From assembly GCF_011067745.1 (NCBI RefSeq), contig NZ_JAAMPJ010000011.1, positions 304,646-368,645 on the forward strand: DNA of 64,000 nt, in the 5' to 3' direction. Positions 42,621-51,679 of the stretch are shown piece by piece. The notes below the pieces were generated by a model. It saw nothing but the letters and a program-made list of their open reading frames with translations. It had not been told where the DNA came from and did not search any database. A program made the translations under genes and the position numbers. This DNA is from Lentzea alba (lineage in GTDB: Bacteria > Actinomycetota > Actinomycetes > Mycobacteriales > Pseudonocardiaceae). Each line of letters begins with the position of its first letter. Positions within the stretch are counted from its first letter, which is position 1.

Positions 42621-43799
42621 ATGAGGACGACGATTGTTGCGTTGCAGTCGAAGCAGCCGTTCACCGTGGCGCCGGCCGTGGCGTTTCCGCCTGACGAGTT
42701 CGACCTCGTCGTGGTGACCGACGGTCCGGCGGGCGCGGTGGTGCGCGAGGACGTCACCGGGGTCATGCCCGAGGTCACCGTGGTGGCCCGGGAGAAGTGG
42801 CTCGCGCACCTTCGCAGGTTCGAGGGGCCGGTCGAGGTTGTGACGAACGACGAGTACTGCCTCGCCGAGTGTGCGCGGTTGCGGGAGGAGCTGGGCCTCG
42901 CGGCTCGGCATCCGCGGCGGCCGCTTGCGTATCTGGACAAGGTGTTGATGAAGCGGTTGCTCGCGGCCGGTGGTGTTCGGGTGCCGCGGTTTCACGCCTT
43001 CGAGCCTGTTGTCACCGAGGCGGCGGGGGTGTTGGTCGAGGAGATCGGGCTGCCCGTGGTGGCTAAGCCTCGGCAGGAGGCGAACTCGCGCGGCATCGCG
43101 ATCTTGCGCACGCCGCAGGAGGTGCGGGACTGGTTGGGTGCGCACGACGGTGAGGCCGGGTGGCAGGTTGACGAGTTCGTTGACGGCACGTTGCACCACG
43201 TCAACGCGCTGGTGCGGGACGGTGTGATCACGCCGGTGCAGGTGGGGCGGTACCTGGGGCCGCTGCTCGGTGTCGACGTCGGGCGCACGCTCGGTGGTGT
43301 CACTGAGCCGGTGTCGCCGTTCACCGCGGCCGCGCACGAGTTGAACGAACGCGTCGTGCGGGCGTTGGGGGGTGAGGGGAGTTTCGTCGTGCACACCGAG
43401 TTCGCGGTGAACGGCGACGGGGAGCTGGTGGTGCTGGAGGTTGCCGGTCGGGCGCCGGGGGCGTTGGTGTCGGAGCTGGCGCGGTTGCACGCCGGGGTGA
43501 ACCTGGAGGTGGCCAACCTCAGGATGCAGGCGGGACTGCCTGTGTCGGAGCCGGTTTCGCAGGGCCTCCACGCCGGCTGGCTGTGGCCGCCGGTCATGCC
43601 GGGCGCGCGGTTGCACGCGCCGGGACCCGACCTGAGTGGACTTGAGAGTGAGCACGAGGTCCACGTTCGCAGGGTCGGCTGGGAGGGGAACGCCAGCGAT
43701 GGCGGACTGATCGGCGCGTCGGTGCTGTTGTGGCACCGCGATCCTGTTCAGCTCGCCGAGGACATCGCCCGCGCTCGCGACCTGACCTGGTTCAGCTAG
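42621..43799 (+). CDS. ATP-grasp ligase of the siderophore-type cassette
   Basis: A 392-residue protein with ATP-grasp layout. KVLMKRLLAAGGVRVPRF is the pre-ATP strand and helix. VEEIGLPVVAKPRQEANSRGIAIL is the ATP-binding lysine region and glycine loop. WQVDEFVDGTLHHVNALV and VVLEVAGRAPGA provide the acidic and metal-binding residues. The family joins a carboxylate to an amine through an acyl phosphate. Placed after the NIS synthetase, it likely adds an amino acid to the same product. ATG at 42621 is preceded by a GGGGGAG site. No transporter or export gene is in the cassette. Confidence 0.82.
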   Translation: MRTTIVALQSKQPFTVAPAVAFPPDEFDLVVVTDGPAGAVVREDVTGVMPEVTVVAREKWLAHLRRFEGPVEVVTNDEYCLAECARLREELGLAARHPRRPLAYLDKVLMKRLLAAGGVRVPRFHAFEPVVTEAAGVLVEEIGLPVVAKPRQEANSRGIAILRTPQEVRDWLGAHDGEAGWQVDEFVDGTLHHVNALVRDGVITPVQVGRYLGPLLGVDVGRTLGGVTEPVSPFTAAAHELNERVVRALGGEGSFVVHTEFAVNGDGELVVLEVAGRAPGALVSELARLHAGVNLEVANLRMQAGLPVSEPVSQGLHAGWLWPPVMPGARLHAPGPDLSGLESEHEVHVRRVGWEGNASDGGLIGASVLLWHRDPVQLAEDIARARDLTWFS

Positions 43800-43946
43800 C
43801 GGTGCGACCCGAGGTGGTTCACGGTCAGCAGGGCGCCTCGCGGCACCCGTCTGACCGCGAATTCCCACGGCAACGTTGCGAGCCACTCCACCAGTTCGCT
43901 GGGTAGCTGGGCGGACCAGGTGACGACGTGGTGAGGGCTCCGCGCC
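43796..43946 (-). pseudogene. Possible C-terminal coding fragment without a start
   Basis: A minus-strand frame with sensible codon use ends at the TAG complement at 43796-43798 and reads WSAQLPSELVEWLATLPWEF followed by AVRRVPRGALLTVNHLGSHR. It has no start codon between the WGR-gene stop (43947) and this stretch except an internal GTG. It may be the remnant of an older gene tail or chance. Low confidence. Confidence 0.25.
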
Positions 43947-45380
43947 TCACAGCAGGCGCTTGATTTCTCCCCTCGCTCGGTAGAAACCGCCGCTCGCCGA
44001 GGTGTGGATCTCGGTCACCAGGTAGCGCGCGCCGGGGATGCGGATGTCCTTCGGGAACTGCACCGCGCGGGCGCGGTCGTAGCCGTCGGAGATCACGTGC
44101 ACGCGCAGACGGCCGCCCTCCTGCACGCACTCCACGATGACGCCGCCCTGCGGAACCGTGCTCGCCACCACGGTTTCCACCTCGGTGGTGGCCTCGACGC
44201 GCTGCCAGTGGTCGGCCTTGATGTCGCTGGGCTGCGGCACCTCGCCCTGCTCGGCGGCGTGGATCGCGGCCGGGCTCGCGTCGATGCACGCCAATGAGCC
44301 GTCGGTGGTGACGATGTACAGGCGGTCGTCGCGGTACTGCATGGAATACGCGGAGCCGCAGCCCGTGCCGAGCTTCCACAGGCGCGTGCCGTCGGCGGCG
44401 AAGCAGTAGACGGACGAGTGGTTGTCGCCGGCGAACACGTAGTCGCCGTCTGGTGACGTGGCGCACGAGAACACCGCTGCGTCGCAACGGTAGCGGCCCG
44501 TCTCCGCGCCGGTGGCGCGCGTCAACCGGTGCACCCAGCCGCGGCTCGTGCCCGCGAAGACCTCGGTCGGCTCCTGCCAGCCGAACAGCACCGCGCCGAC
44601 GGTGTCGGTGTGCCACACGGGATTGCCGGTGCGCGCCGCGTAGTGCGTGACGCCGCGCGAGTGGCCGTGGAACACGCCTTCCGGCGCGCACCGCACCATC
44701 CACGCGCCTTCGCCGCTGCTGCGGCGCGACCACTGGAACTCGTCCTCGTGGTCGACGATCGTGATGCCGCCCTGCCGGTCGGACACGCCGAGCACGCCGT
44801 CGTCGATGTCGAGCCAGTAGATGTCGACGTCGGTCGCGATCTCGTACGCGACGCGGGGAACCTTGCCGCCCAAGTCGTACACGCGGCCGTCGTCGCAGCC
44901 CGCGTAGATCCAGAAGTCGTCGGCGACGATGCACTTGACGCCGTCCGGCAGCCCGTAGCGGCCGGTGACCTGGCCGTCGTGCGCGAGGGTGAAGACGTCG
45001 CCGCGCTCGTTGCCGACCCACGCCTCGTCTTCGCCGATGAAGATGCCGAACGCGGGCGCGCCGGAGTGAAAACGCCACAGCACCGGAGCCTGCCGCGCGC
45101 TCGACCGGACGCTCGTGATCTCGCGCCGGGTGATCGGGCGCCGCTGCCGGGCGCCCTTCACCGCGGGCGCGTAGCCCTTGCGCACCTTCTCGCCGATCTT
45201 CTTCTCGGCCGCCTGCACGGCTTTGACCTCATCGGCGAAGGTGGACGAGCGAATCGACCCCCGTTCGCCGATGCGGCCGAACGCGATGGTGACCGTCGTG
45301 CCGTCGACGATCACCTCGTAGAACTTGTGCGCACCCCCGCCGGCCTCGGACAGCTCCAGGTACGTGGTGGCAGCAGCCAC
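43947..45380 (-). CDS. WGR-domain protein with beta-propeller repeats
   Basis: A 477-residue protein. The N-terminal WGR domain (about 6-75, TTYLELSEAGGGAHKFYEVIVDG, then VTIAFGRIGERG) is followed by a short linker. A propeller of about 7 blades of WD40/PQQ style comes next: APAFGIFIGEDEAWVGNERGDVF, IYAGCDDGRVYDLGG, VFAGDNHSSVYCFAADGTRLW and LYIVTTDGSLACID. WGR domains bind DNA in PARPs or poly-nucleotides in bacterial toxin/immunity proteins. The GTG at 45378-45380 with upstream GAGGGGGAG gives a better start than the ATG at 45434. Function unknown; WGR plus propeller could be a DNA-linked sensor. Confidence 0.78.
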   Translation of the reverse strand: MAAATTYLELSEAGGGAHKFYEVIVDGTTVTIAFGRIGERGSIRSSTFADEVKAVQAAEKKIGEKVRKGYAPAVKGARQRRPITRREITSVRSSARQAPVLWRFHSGAPAFGIFIGEDEAWVGNERGDVFTLAHDGQVTGRYGLPDGVKCIVADDFWIYAGCDDGRVYDLGGKVPRVAYEIATDVDIYWLDIDDGVLGVSDRQGGITIVDHEDEFQWSRRSSGEGAWMVRCAPEGVFHGHSRGVTHYAARTGNPVWHTDTVGAVLFGWQEPTEVFAGTSRGWVHRLTRATGAETGRYRCDAAVFSCATSPDGDYVFAGDNHSSVYCFAADGTRLWKLGTGCGSAYSMQYRDDRLYIVTTDGSLACIDASPAAIHAAEQGEVPQPSDIKADHWQRVEATTEVETVVASTVPQGGVIVECVQEGGRLRVHVISDGYDRARAVQFPKDIRIPGARYLVTEIHTSASGGFYRARGEIKRLL

Positions 45381-45485
45381 GGTCTCCCCCTCGGTTTGAT
45401 CACCTGGTCCGACCGTAGCAAGGGGGTCTGACAATTTTGGACGCCTCGAATCGGCGCTCGAAGCGGCAAGGGCCTGATCCGCCGG

Positions 45486-48374
45486 TCAGCGGATCAGGTA
45501 GCAGGACTTCACGGCCCCGAACACCGGGTCGGCGCCGAACGCCGCTTCGGTGCAGGGCGTCGATCCGGTGAAGGTTCGGTACACATAGGACCCGTTCCGT
45601 CCGAACGCGACGGTCTGCTCGCCGGTGAACGAGCAGGTTCCTTTCTCCACCGTGCATTCCGTCGTGAAACCGGAGGGCTTGCCCGTCCAGGCGTAGCAGG
45701 ACTTCACGAAGTCGACGAGCGGGTCGACACCGAAAGTGGCGACCGCGCAGTTCGCCGTGCTGTCCGACTTCGCCGTCCAGTACGAACCCCTGGCGCCGAA
45801 CGCCTGCGTGCCCTCGACCACGCACGGGGTGCCCTCGTCCACGCACTTCTCCCACGCGCCGGCCGGTGCGTCCGGCAGCACGTAGCACGACTTCGCCACG
45901 CCCTGCAGGGGATTGGCACCGAACGCCGCGGCGTTGCACTTGGCCGTGCCGTTGACCGTCATGAACCGGAACGCGCCGTTCGCGCCGAACGCGACCGTTC
46001 GCCTGCCGTCCACCTGGCACACATCACCCTCGGAGGCGCACTTGGCTGAACCGGAGGGCCCGCCCGCGGGGGCGAGGTAACAGGACTTGAGCACGTTCGG
46101 CGCCGGATCCTTCCCGAACGTGCCGATCTCGCACTTGGCCGGGCCGCTGATCGTCCGGTACGCGTGGTCGCCCGCGCCGAACGAGAGCACCTGTGTGCCG
46201 TTCGGGGTGCAGGTCTGGCCCTCGGTCGCGCAGAACGTGTAGCCGGGCGGCAGGTAGTCGGGCAGCACCGCGACGTCGAACGAGTCGGGCTTCACGACGC
46301 CGGTCGCGGTGACGGTGTAGGTGCCGCCGCCCGCGCCGGTGAGGTAGACGTAGGCGCCGTCGGCCGAACCACCGGAAAGGCCCGCGCCGGGCTGGAACTT
46401 CCCGCCGCTCCACACGGTGGCGCCGTTCACGGTGACCTCGACCGACGAGGAACCGTAGGTGGGGACGCCGATCCGTCCCGTGGTGCCGGCCGGAGCGGTG
46501 AGCTTCGAGGTGAACGTGCCGGGCGTGTAGTCCCAGGTGCCGTGCACCGCGCCCTTCGGCGTGGTGATGTTGCCTTCCACGTGGCTGAGGTCGCCGAGGT
46601 GCGGCACGAAGTCGTAGTGCGTGGCGTCGCTGGGATTAAGCCCCAGCACGAAGAACGTCAGCGCGTTGGTCGGGCCCGTGGCCCAGCCGTGCGCGGCGCT
46701 CATATACGAGTTGCCGTAGTACGGGCTTCCGTCGTACTTGAAGCTCTCCCAGAAGGTGCTGTTGGTGCCGTTCGGGGAGTTGAGCATGAAACCCCACGCC
46801 CGGCGCATCAACGCCAGCGCGTCGACGTCGTCGTTCGCCATGAGGCGCGCGGTGAGTTCCATCGATCCGGTGAACGTGCCGACCAGGTTGCCGGCCTCCG
46901 GTGTGACCGCGCCGATGTCGGTCCAGTTCGCGGTGAGCGTCCTGACGATCGAGGCGTTCTTCGCGGGGCTGTCGGTGAGCCCGAACCAGATGGCCATCGA
47001 GTTGCCGTCCTGCGGGTGCAGAGCGGCCCCGGGAACGTCGCGGTACAGGCCGGTCGCCGGGTTCCACAGCTGCGCGTTGGCCGCGGTCTTCACCGCGGCC
47101 GCCCGCTCCCGCCACGCGTTCGCGTGCGCCGTGTCGCCGTGTGCGTCGGCGAGCTTCGCGCCGGAGGTGAGCGCCGCGTACAGCAGCGCGTTCGCCGTGA
47201 TCTTGTGCCCTGGGCTGAACGAGCGGCCCCAGTCGAGCAGCCCGGAGACGTTCAGCAGCCCGGTGCCGTCGACCTTCGCCAGGCTGAAGTCCATCGCCTT
47301 GACGTACCTCGGCCAGATCCACCGCACCCAGTTGGTGTCGTCGGTGTAGCGGTGGTACAGCCCGGTTCCCACCAGCGTCCACAGGTGGTAGGTGTCCGAG
47401 ACGTACGTGTCCCCTTCCGTGCTGTCCAGGCGGCTGATCTCCGGACCGGCGTACGGAAGCATGCCGTCGCCCCGCTGCAGCCAGTACAGCGCTTCGAGCG
47501 CGTTGCGCGAGGACTTCGTGTCGTTGAGCGACGCGTACGCGGTGGGCAGTGCGACGCCGAGATCGCCGGGCCACACCGTGCGGTCGCGCTTCGCCCCGTC
47601 GGTCAGCACGCTGGTGCCGGGACCGATGACGGCGGAGTTCTGCCAGCCGGGGTTCGGGGCGACCTTGTTTCGTCCCGTGTCGGGCGCGATGGTGTTGGTC
47701 TGCACCGTGTACGCGCCCGCGTACCAGAGCTTGTCGAGCAGATCGTCGTTGGAACGGAAGTAGTTCGGGTAGTCGCGCGGGTTGGCGCGGTCGGGGTCCG
47801 GCGTGAACTGCAGCGTCACGTCGTTGACGTCGACCCAGCCATCGCTGCCGAGAAACAGCGTCAGGTAACGGAATCCGCCCCGCAGCTTCTCCTTGGGCAT
47901 CGTGTAGGTGCCGGAACCGCCGACGGCGGCGAAGATCGCGCCGTCCGAGCCGAAGTGCTGACTGCTCCGGTCGCTCTCCACGCCGACGAACGCGGCGGTT
48001 TCGGAGAACGCGAGACCGACCTGCCGGCCCGCCTCGCTCGCACCGGCGAACCCCAGGGAGACCAGGCCGCCGACCTCTTTGCCGAAGTCGAGCACGACGT
48101 AGGAGTCCTTGCCGGACAACCGGGCCGAGCCGCCGTTGAGGAGGTTCTCCGGCGTGGTCACGGTGCCGGCCGTCCTGTGCACCGAGACGGGCTTCACCGT
48201 GCGCGACGCGGGTGCGAAGTTGTGGGGATCCGACGCGGCCGGCGACTCGGCGGCCAGCACCGCCGTCCCCGACGAGGTGGTCGAGGCCAGCAGCAGCGCG
48301 CCGACCGCCAGCAACGCCAGTCGTCGGACGCGTCGGAACCCTCTACCGCGAACGCGGGCATGCGTGAGCTGCAC
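45486..48374 (-). CDS. Secreted GH78 alpha-L-rhamnosidase with four C-terminal repeats
   Basis: A 962-residue secreted enzyme that removes terminal alpha-L-rhamnose from pectin side chains, flavonoids or arabinogalactan. A long signal peptide (1-42) is followed by a beta-sandwich region (VVLDFGKEVGGLVSLGF) and an (alpha/alpha)6 catalytic part (PNYFRSNDDLLDKLWYAGAYTVQTN, VWPGDLGVALPTAYASLND, DTYHLWTLVGTGLYHRYTDD). Four repeats begin near residue 715. Each has C-x(5-7)-C, then an aromatic segment, then a C-x(4-5)-FG-x-(D/N)P block ending KSCY, as in FGADPVFGAVKSCY. They resemble repeats attached to pectate lyases and other secreted glycanases, probably carbohydrate-binding. The gene precedes WGR on the same strand by 105 bases. 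Confidence 0.88.
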   Translation of the reverse strand: MQLTHARVRGRGFRRVRRLALLAVGALLLASTTSSGTAVLAAESPAASDPHNFAPASRTVKPVSVHRTAGTVTTPENLLNGGSARLSGKDSYVVLDFGKEVGGLVSLGFAGASEAGRQVGLAFSETAAFVGVESDRSSQHFGSDGAIFAAVGGSGTYTMPKEKLRGGFRYLTLFLGSDGWVDVNDVTLQFTPDPDRANPRDYPNYFRSNDDLLDKLWYAGAYTVQTNTIAPDTGRNKVAPNPGWQNSAVIGPGTSVLTDGAKRDRTVWPGDLGVALPTAYASLNDTKSSRNALEALYWLQRGDGMLPYAGPEISRLDSTEGDTYVSDTYHLWTLVGTGLYHRYTDDTNWVRWIWPRYVKAMDFSLAKVDGTGLLNVSGLLDWGRSFSPGHKITANALLYAALTSGAKLADAHGDTAHANAWRERAAAVKTAANAQLWNPATGLYRDVPGAALHPQDGNSMAIWFGLTDSPAKNASIVRTLTANWTDIGAVTPEAGNLVGTFTGSMELTARLMANDDVDALALMRRAWGFMLNSPNGTNSTFWESFKYDGSPYYGNSYMSAAHGWATGPTNALTFFVLGLNPSDATHYDFVPHLGDLSHVEGNITTPKGAVHGTWDYTPGTFTSKLTAPAGTTGRIGVPTYGSSSVEVTVNGATVWSGGKFQPGAGLSGGSADGAYVYLTGAGGGTYTVTATGVVKPDSFDVAVLPDYLPPGYTFCATEGQTCTPNGTQVLSFGAGDHAYRTISGPAKCEIGTFGKDPAPNVLKSCYLAPAGGPSGSAKCASEGDVCQVDGRRTVAFGANGAFRFMTVNGTAKCNAAAFGANPLQGVAKSCYVLPDAPAGAWEKCVDEGTPCVVEGTQAFGARGSYWTAKSDSTANCAVATFGVDPLVDFVKSCYAWTGKPSGFTTECTVEKGTCSFTGEQTVAFGRNGSYVYRTFTGSTPCTEAAFGADPVFGAVKSCYLIR

Positions 48375-48449
48375 GTGACTCCCCCAGAGCTCTGGTCACC
48401 TCGAACCGTTCCCGGCGACCGGCCGAGCATAAAGGGGAAGAGTCCCGGG

Positions 48450-49325
48450 CTAGATGCGGTCGCCCACCTGGTCGACGAACCCGGACACGCCCTGCGGCTG
48501 GTTCTTCGTGCCGAGGTACTCGTAGGTGTCCTTGTCGAACACCATCACCGTCGGCTCGGCCGACGGCGCCGAGCCCTTCGGCACCGGCCAGGTGATCCCG
48601 ATGCCGGGACGGCCGGACGAGACGTTCTCCACCAGCGTGAGCCCCGGCACCTTGGTCGCCGCCTCGAACAGCGCGGCGCGCTGCGGCCCCGGCAGGTACG
48701 AGAAGGCGAACATGGACAGCACGTCCTTGCCGTACGAGTTGACAGGCCGGTCCTTGTCGTCGCCCTGCAACACCTTCAGCATCTCGTCGGGCGTGGTGGG
48801 CAGGTCGTCCCGGTACCGGCGCTTCGGCGTGCACGGCTCGGTTTCGCCAGTCGGCCGGTCGTACTTGTCGAACACCCTGCTGCGACCGTCGACGCAACCG
48901 GGCACGGTGCTCGGGTCGGAGCTACCGGTGCTGATCCGGCCGTCACGGGTGCCGTCAACGGAGAACCACGCCTCCCACTTGCCGTCGCGCAAGTAGTAGA
49001 ACTGGTCGGGCCGAGGCACCACATCGGGCTTCGAACGGGCTGCCGCCGCGGCGTGGTTCAGCAGTTGCACGGCGGCGTCCACCGGGGCCTTGGGCTCGGT
49101 GATCGCGGCGTCAGGGCTGGTCGGGTCCGGTGTGCCGGACGGCAGCACCACGGCCACGGCGGCGGCTGCCGCCGCCACGGCGATCGTCGCCACGGCGATG
49201 ATCCCGGCCCGGCCGCGCCTGGCCGGTTTCATACCCGCCACGAGCTGCGCGCGGGCGGCCGCCAGCTGGTCGGCGGACTTGAGCGGGGTGTCGTCCAGAT
49301 CCCGGACGAGCTGAAGGTCATCCAT
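48450..49325 (-). CDS. CU044_5270-type membrane partner of the sigma factor
   Basis: A 291-residue protein. A cytoplasmic N-terminus (MDDLQLVRDLDDTPLKSADQLAAARAQLVAGM) precedes one transmembrane helix (about 42-62) and a large exported domain (FYYLRDGKWEAWFSVDGTRDG, DVLSMFAFSYLPGPQRAALFEAATKVPGLTL). This is the build of CU044_5270 family proteins encoded beside ECF sigma factors, presumably anti-sigma or signal proteins. Its ATG lies inside the sigma gene's last codons (8-base overlap), so the pair is coupled. It is not a classic zinc anti-sigma factor because no HxxxCxxC motif is seen. Confidence 0.8.
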   Translation of the reverse strand: MDDLQLVRDLDDTPLKSADQLAAARAQLVAGMKPARRGRAGIIAVATIAVAAAAAAVAVVLPSGTPDPTSPDAAITEPKAPVDAAVQLLNHAAAAARSKPDVVPRPDQFYYLRDGKWEAWFSVDGTRDGRISTGSSDPSTVPGCVDGRSRVFDKYDRPTGETEPCTPKRRYRDDLPTTPDEMLKVLQGDDKDRPVNSYGKDVLSMFAFSYLPGPQRAALFEAATKVPGLTLVENVSSGRPGIGITWPVPKGSAPSAEPTVMVFDKDTYEYLGTKNQPQGVSGFVDQVGDRI

Positions 49326-49887
49326 TGTTGAGCAGCTCCTCGACCTCGGTGTGGTTGTCGGTTCCCAACGCCGCCCGGACCTTCCGGCGGGCGCGGTTCA
49401 GCCTGGATCGCACCGTGCCCACCGGAACCGCCAGCGCTTCGGCGACCTCCAGATAACTGAGCTGTTCCCACGCGACCAGCAGCAGCACGTCCCTGTCCTC
49501 GACGGACAACGCCCCCAGCGCGCCGCTCAGCATCGACCGCATGGCCTGCGCGGTGACGTCCGCGGCCACCCGGTCGGCGTGGTCGTCCACGTGGGACCCG
49601 ACCGGGGGCATCCGGTGCCGGCGCACCTCCTCCCGCCGGTGCTGACCGACCAGGTTGGTGGCGATGCCGTACAACCACGGCCGGGCGTCGGGGCGAGACG
49701 AGTCGTAGCGCTCCCGTTTCGTGAACGCCGCGAGAAACGTCTCGGCGAGCAGGTCGTCGGCGATCTGCTGACCGAGGCGCCGGGCGAGGTAGCGCTGGAT
49801 GTGTGGTGCGTGCCGGTCGAAGAGGAGAGCGAACTTCTCCGGCACGCGCAGCGACGCCTCGATGAGCTCCGCGTCGGTTGCTGTCAT
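49318..49887 (-). CDS. ECF RNA polymerase sigma factor
   Basis: A 189-residue sigma-70 ECF protein. Region 2 spans FALLFDRHAPHIQRYLARRLGQQIADDLLAETFLAAF and YDSSRPDARPWLYGIATNLVGQHRREEVRR. Region 4 is LGALSVEDRDVLLLVAWEQLSYLEVAEALAVPVGTVRSRLNRARRKVRAAL. It directs core polymerase to stress or envelope promoters and is paired with the overlapping membrane gene downstream. The start ATG follows GAAAGG. Target genes unknown; the surrounding secreted CAZymes are possible candidates, but their promoters do not show an obvious common ECF motif. Confidence 0.92.
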   Translation of the reverse strand: MTATDAELIEASLRVPEKFALLFDRHAPHIQRYLARRLGQQIADDLLAETFLAAFTKRERYDSSRPDARPWLYGIATNLVGQHRREEVRRHRMPPVGSHVDDHADRVAADVTAQAMRSMLSGALGALSVEDRDVLLLVAWEQLSYLEVAEALAVPVGTVRSRLNRARRKVRAALGTDNHTEVEELLNNG

Positions 49888-49930
49888 GGTGGCCTTTCGG
49901 GCGAAGGGTCTTCACCCTGTTATCCGCAGA

Positions 49931-49960
49931 ACGCCCCGACCGAGTTCACGGCCGGGGCGT
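49931..49960 (-). terminator. Hairpin after the GH43 gene
   Basis: ACGCCCCG (49931-49938) and CGGGGCGT (49953-49960) form an 8-bp perfect stem with a 14-base loop, 15 bases downstream of the GH43 stop on the minus strand. It likely separates that gene from the downstream sigma-factor gene. Confidence 0.55.
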
Positions 49961-49975
49961 GGGAGCAGATCAGAC

Positions 49976-51409
49976 TCAGACCGTGCGACGCGTGAACTGC
50001 TGGTTGGTGCCGGTGCCGCAGGTCCACTGGATGAGCCGGCCGCCGTCGGCCGTCGACGCGTCCGACACGTCGAGACACTTGCCGCTGTGCCGGGCGACCA
50101 GGCGGTAGTAGCCGTTGCCCTGGTCCTGGAACGACCACTGCTGGTTGGTGCCGCTGCCGCACCTGTACTGCAGGACGGTCGCGCCGTCGGCCGTCGACGC
50201 GTCCGAGACGTCGAGGCACTTGCCGCTGTGCTGGGCGATGACCTGGACGTAACCACCGCTCGTGGCGGTCAGCCGCCACTGCTGGTTGAGCCCGCCGCGG
50301 CAGCCGTACTGCAGCACGGTCGCGCCGTCCGCGGCCGAGTTGCTCGAGACGTCGACGCACTTGCCGCTGTGCCGCGCCACCAGGTTGTAGTAGGGGCCTC
50401 CGCCGACGCCGGTGATCGTGCCCGCGGCGGTGTCGATGGACAGCTGCGGGTACCAGGGCAGGGTGATGGTGGTGTTGGTGGGGAAGGTCAGCGGCAGCCA
50501 GACGTACTGGGAGTCGTTGACGGTGCCGCCCATGGAGTTGCCCCACCGGTCGCCCAGGTACAGGTACGAGGTGCCCGACGTGCCCTGGACGGGGAGGACG
50601 AACGTCGTCTGCGAGCCGTAGGTGGTGGCGTTGCCGGCATCCGCCATGGCCGTCCACGGACCGGTGATGCTGGTGGCGGTGGCGTAGCGCTGCTGGTTCG
50701 GGTTCCAGCCGCTGGTGCCCGAGGTGAGCATGAAGTACACCCCGTTGCGCTTGAACAACGCCGGCGCCTCGCGGAACTGGCCGGGCCACGGGTTCGCGAC
50801 GAGGGCGTCGTAACCGGTGTGGGCGGCGTTGAGCCGGAAGATGCTCAGGTCGGCGTTGTTGGCGGTGGCGGTGATCTGGTACGCGGTGCCGTCGTCGTCG
50901 GTGAACAGCGTCTGGTCACGGGACGTCGTGCCGCTCGGCGGACGGAAGCTGCCCTGCCACGTGTAGTTGCCGTCGACCGTGTCGGACACGGCGACCGCGG
51001 CGCGAGCCTCGTTGTAGTCCTTGCCGTTCTCCTTGTGCATCCACATGACGAACTTGCGCGTGGTGCTGTTGTAGATGACCTTGGGCCGTTCGATGTTGGC
51101 CACCTGCAGTTCCGCGGCGCTGGACTGGGTCAGCGCGTGGTTGCGGAACTCCCAGTTCTTCAGGTCGGTCGAGCGGTAGACCGACACGGCCTTGAAGGTG
51201 TTGTCGGGATTGCGGTTCTCGCCGAACCAGTAGTAGAACGCGCCGACCTTGAGCACGCCACCTCCGTGGGCGTGCACCGCGGCTCCGGTGGTGTCGGTGA
51301 ACTGCGTCGCGTTCGTGATGACGACCGGCGCGGCGGAGGCCGGCCCGATGATCGTCATCTGGGACAGGAGAACCATGGCGACGGCCACGGCGCATCTGCG
51401 GAACATCAT
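49976..51409 (-). CDS. Secreted GH43-type (exo-1,3-galactanase-like) enzyme with ricin-type lectin
   Basis: A 477-residue secreted protein with a signal peptide (1-26). The five-bladed propeller begins TGAAVHAHGGGVLKVGAFYYWFGENRNPDNTF, a pattern typical of GH43 subfamily 24 galactan 1,3-beta-galactosidases. VYRSTDLKNWEFRNHAL, ERPKVIYNSTTRKFVMWMH and REAPALFKRNGVYFMLTSGTSGWNPNQQ follow. The C-terminus (about 345-477) is a ricin B/CBM13 trefoil with three HSGKCLDVS and NQQW blocks. Two of these are near-identical at DNA level (about 50041-50099 and 50182-50240). It would cut beta-1,3-galactan backbones of arabinogalactan. ATGATG at 51404-51409; GGAGAG upstream. Confidence 0.85.
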   Translation of the reverse strand: MMFRRCAVAVAMVLLSQMTIIGPASAAPVVITNATQFTDTTGAAVHAHGGGVLKVGAFYYWFGENRNPDNTFKAVSVYRSTDLKNWEFRNHALTQSSAAELQVANIERPKVIYNSTTRKFVMWMHKENGKDYNEARAAVAVSDTVDGNYTWQGSFRPPSGTTSRDQTLFTDDDGTAYQITATANNADLSIFRLNAAHTGYDALVANPWPGQFREAPALFKRNGVYFMLTSGTSGWNPNQQRYATATSITGPWTAMADAGNATTYGSQTTFVLPVQGTSGTSYLYLGDRWGNSMGGTVNDSQYVWLPLTFPTNTTITLPWYPQLSIDTAAGTITGVGGGPYYNLVARHSGKCVDVSSNSAADGATVLQYGCRGGLNQQWRLTATSGGYVQVIAQHSGKCLDVSDASTADGATVLQYRCGSGTNQQWSFQDQGNGYYRLVARHSGKCLDVSDASTADGGRLIQWTCGTGTNQQFTRRTV

Positions 51410-51442
51410 TGTTCTCTCCGGATGTGTGCGTGGGAACTCGTG

Positions 51443-51679
51443 CTACAGACCGACGATGCGCCAGTCCTGGTTGGCACCGCCGGTGCCGGGCCACTGGACG
51501 ATCTTCGCGCCGTCCACTGTGGACGCACCGTCGCCGTCGACGCACCAGCCGAGCGGCAGGGGACTCGTGAGGGTGGCCGCCCGCGCGAGTGGGGAAGGGA
51601 GCTGGCTCGTGGCGGTGGCGGCGATGACGAGCGCACCGGCGCCCGTGATCAGGCTTCGACGACTGATGCCTTCGGGCAT
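51443..51679 (-). pseudogene. Collapsed remnant: Tat signal joined to the end of a ricin-type lectin
   Basis: A 78-residue frame with a good ribosome site (GGAGGT) and ATG at 51677-51679. Residues 1-34 are a twin-arginine signal (ISRRSLITGAGALVIAATATSQ). Immediately after comes the last part of a CBM13 repeat (LGWCVDGDGASTVDGAKIVQWPGTGGANQDWRIVGL). A catalytic domain and most of the lectin are missing, with no frameshift. This looks like an internal in-frame deletion of a secreted CAZyme. It could still be expressed as a tiny exported lectin fragment. Confidence 0.6.

Noticed and set aside
46164..49331. A very long open frame on the + strand antisense to the rhamnosidase and sigma-factor region.
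   Set aside because: It is Arg/Val/Gly-rich with no recognisable motifs and mirrors GC-rich coding on the other strand; the minus-strand genes have clear family motifs.
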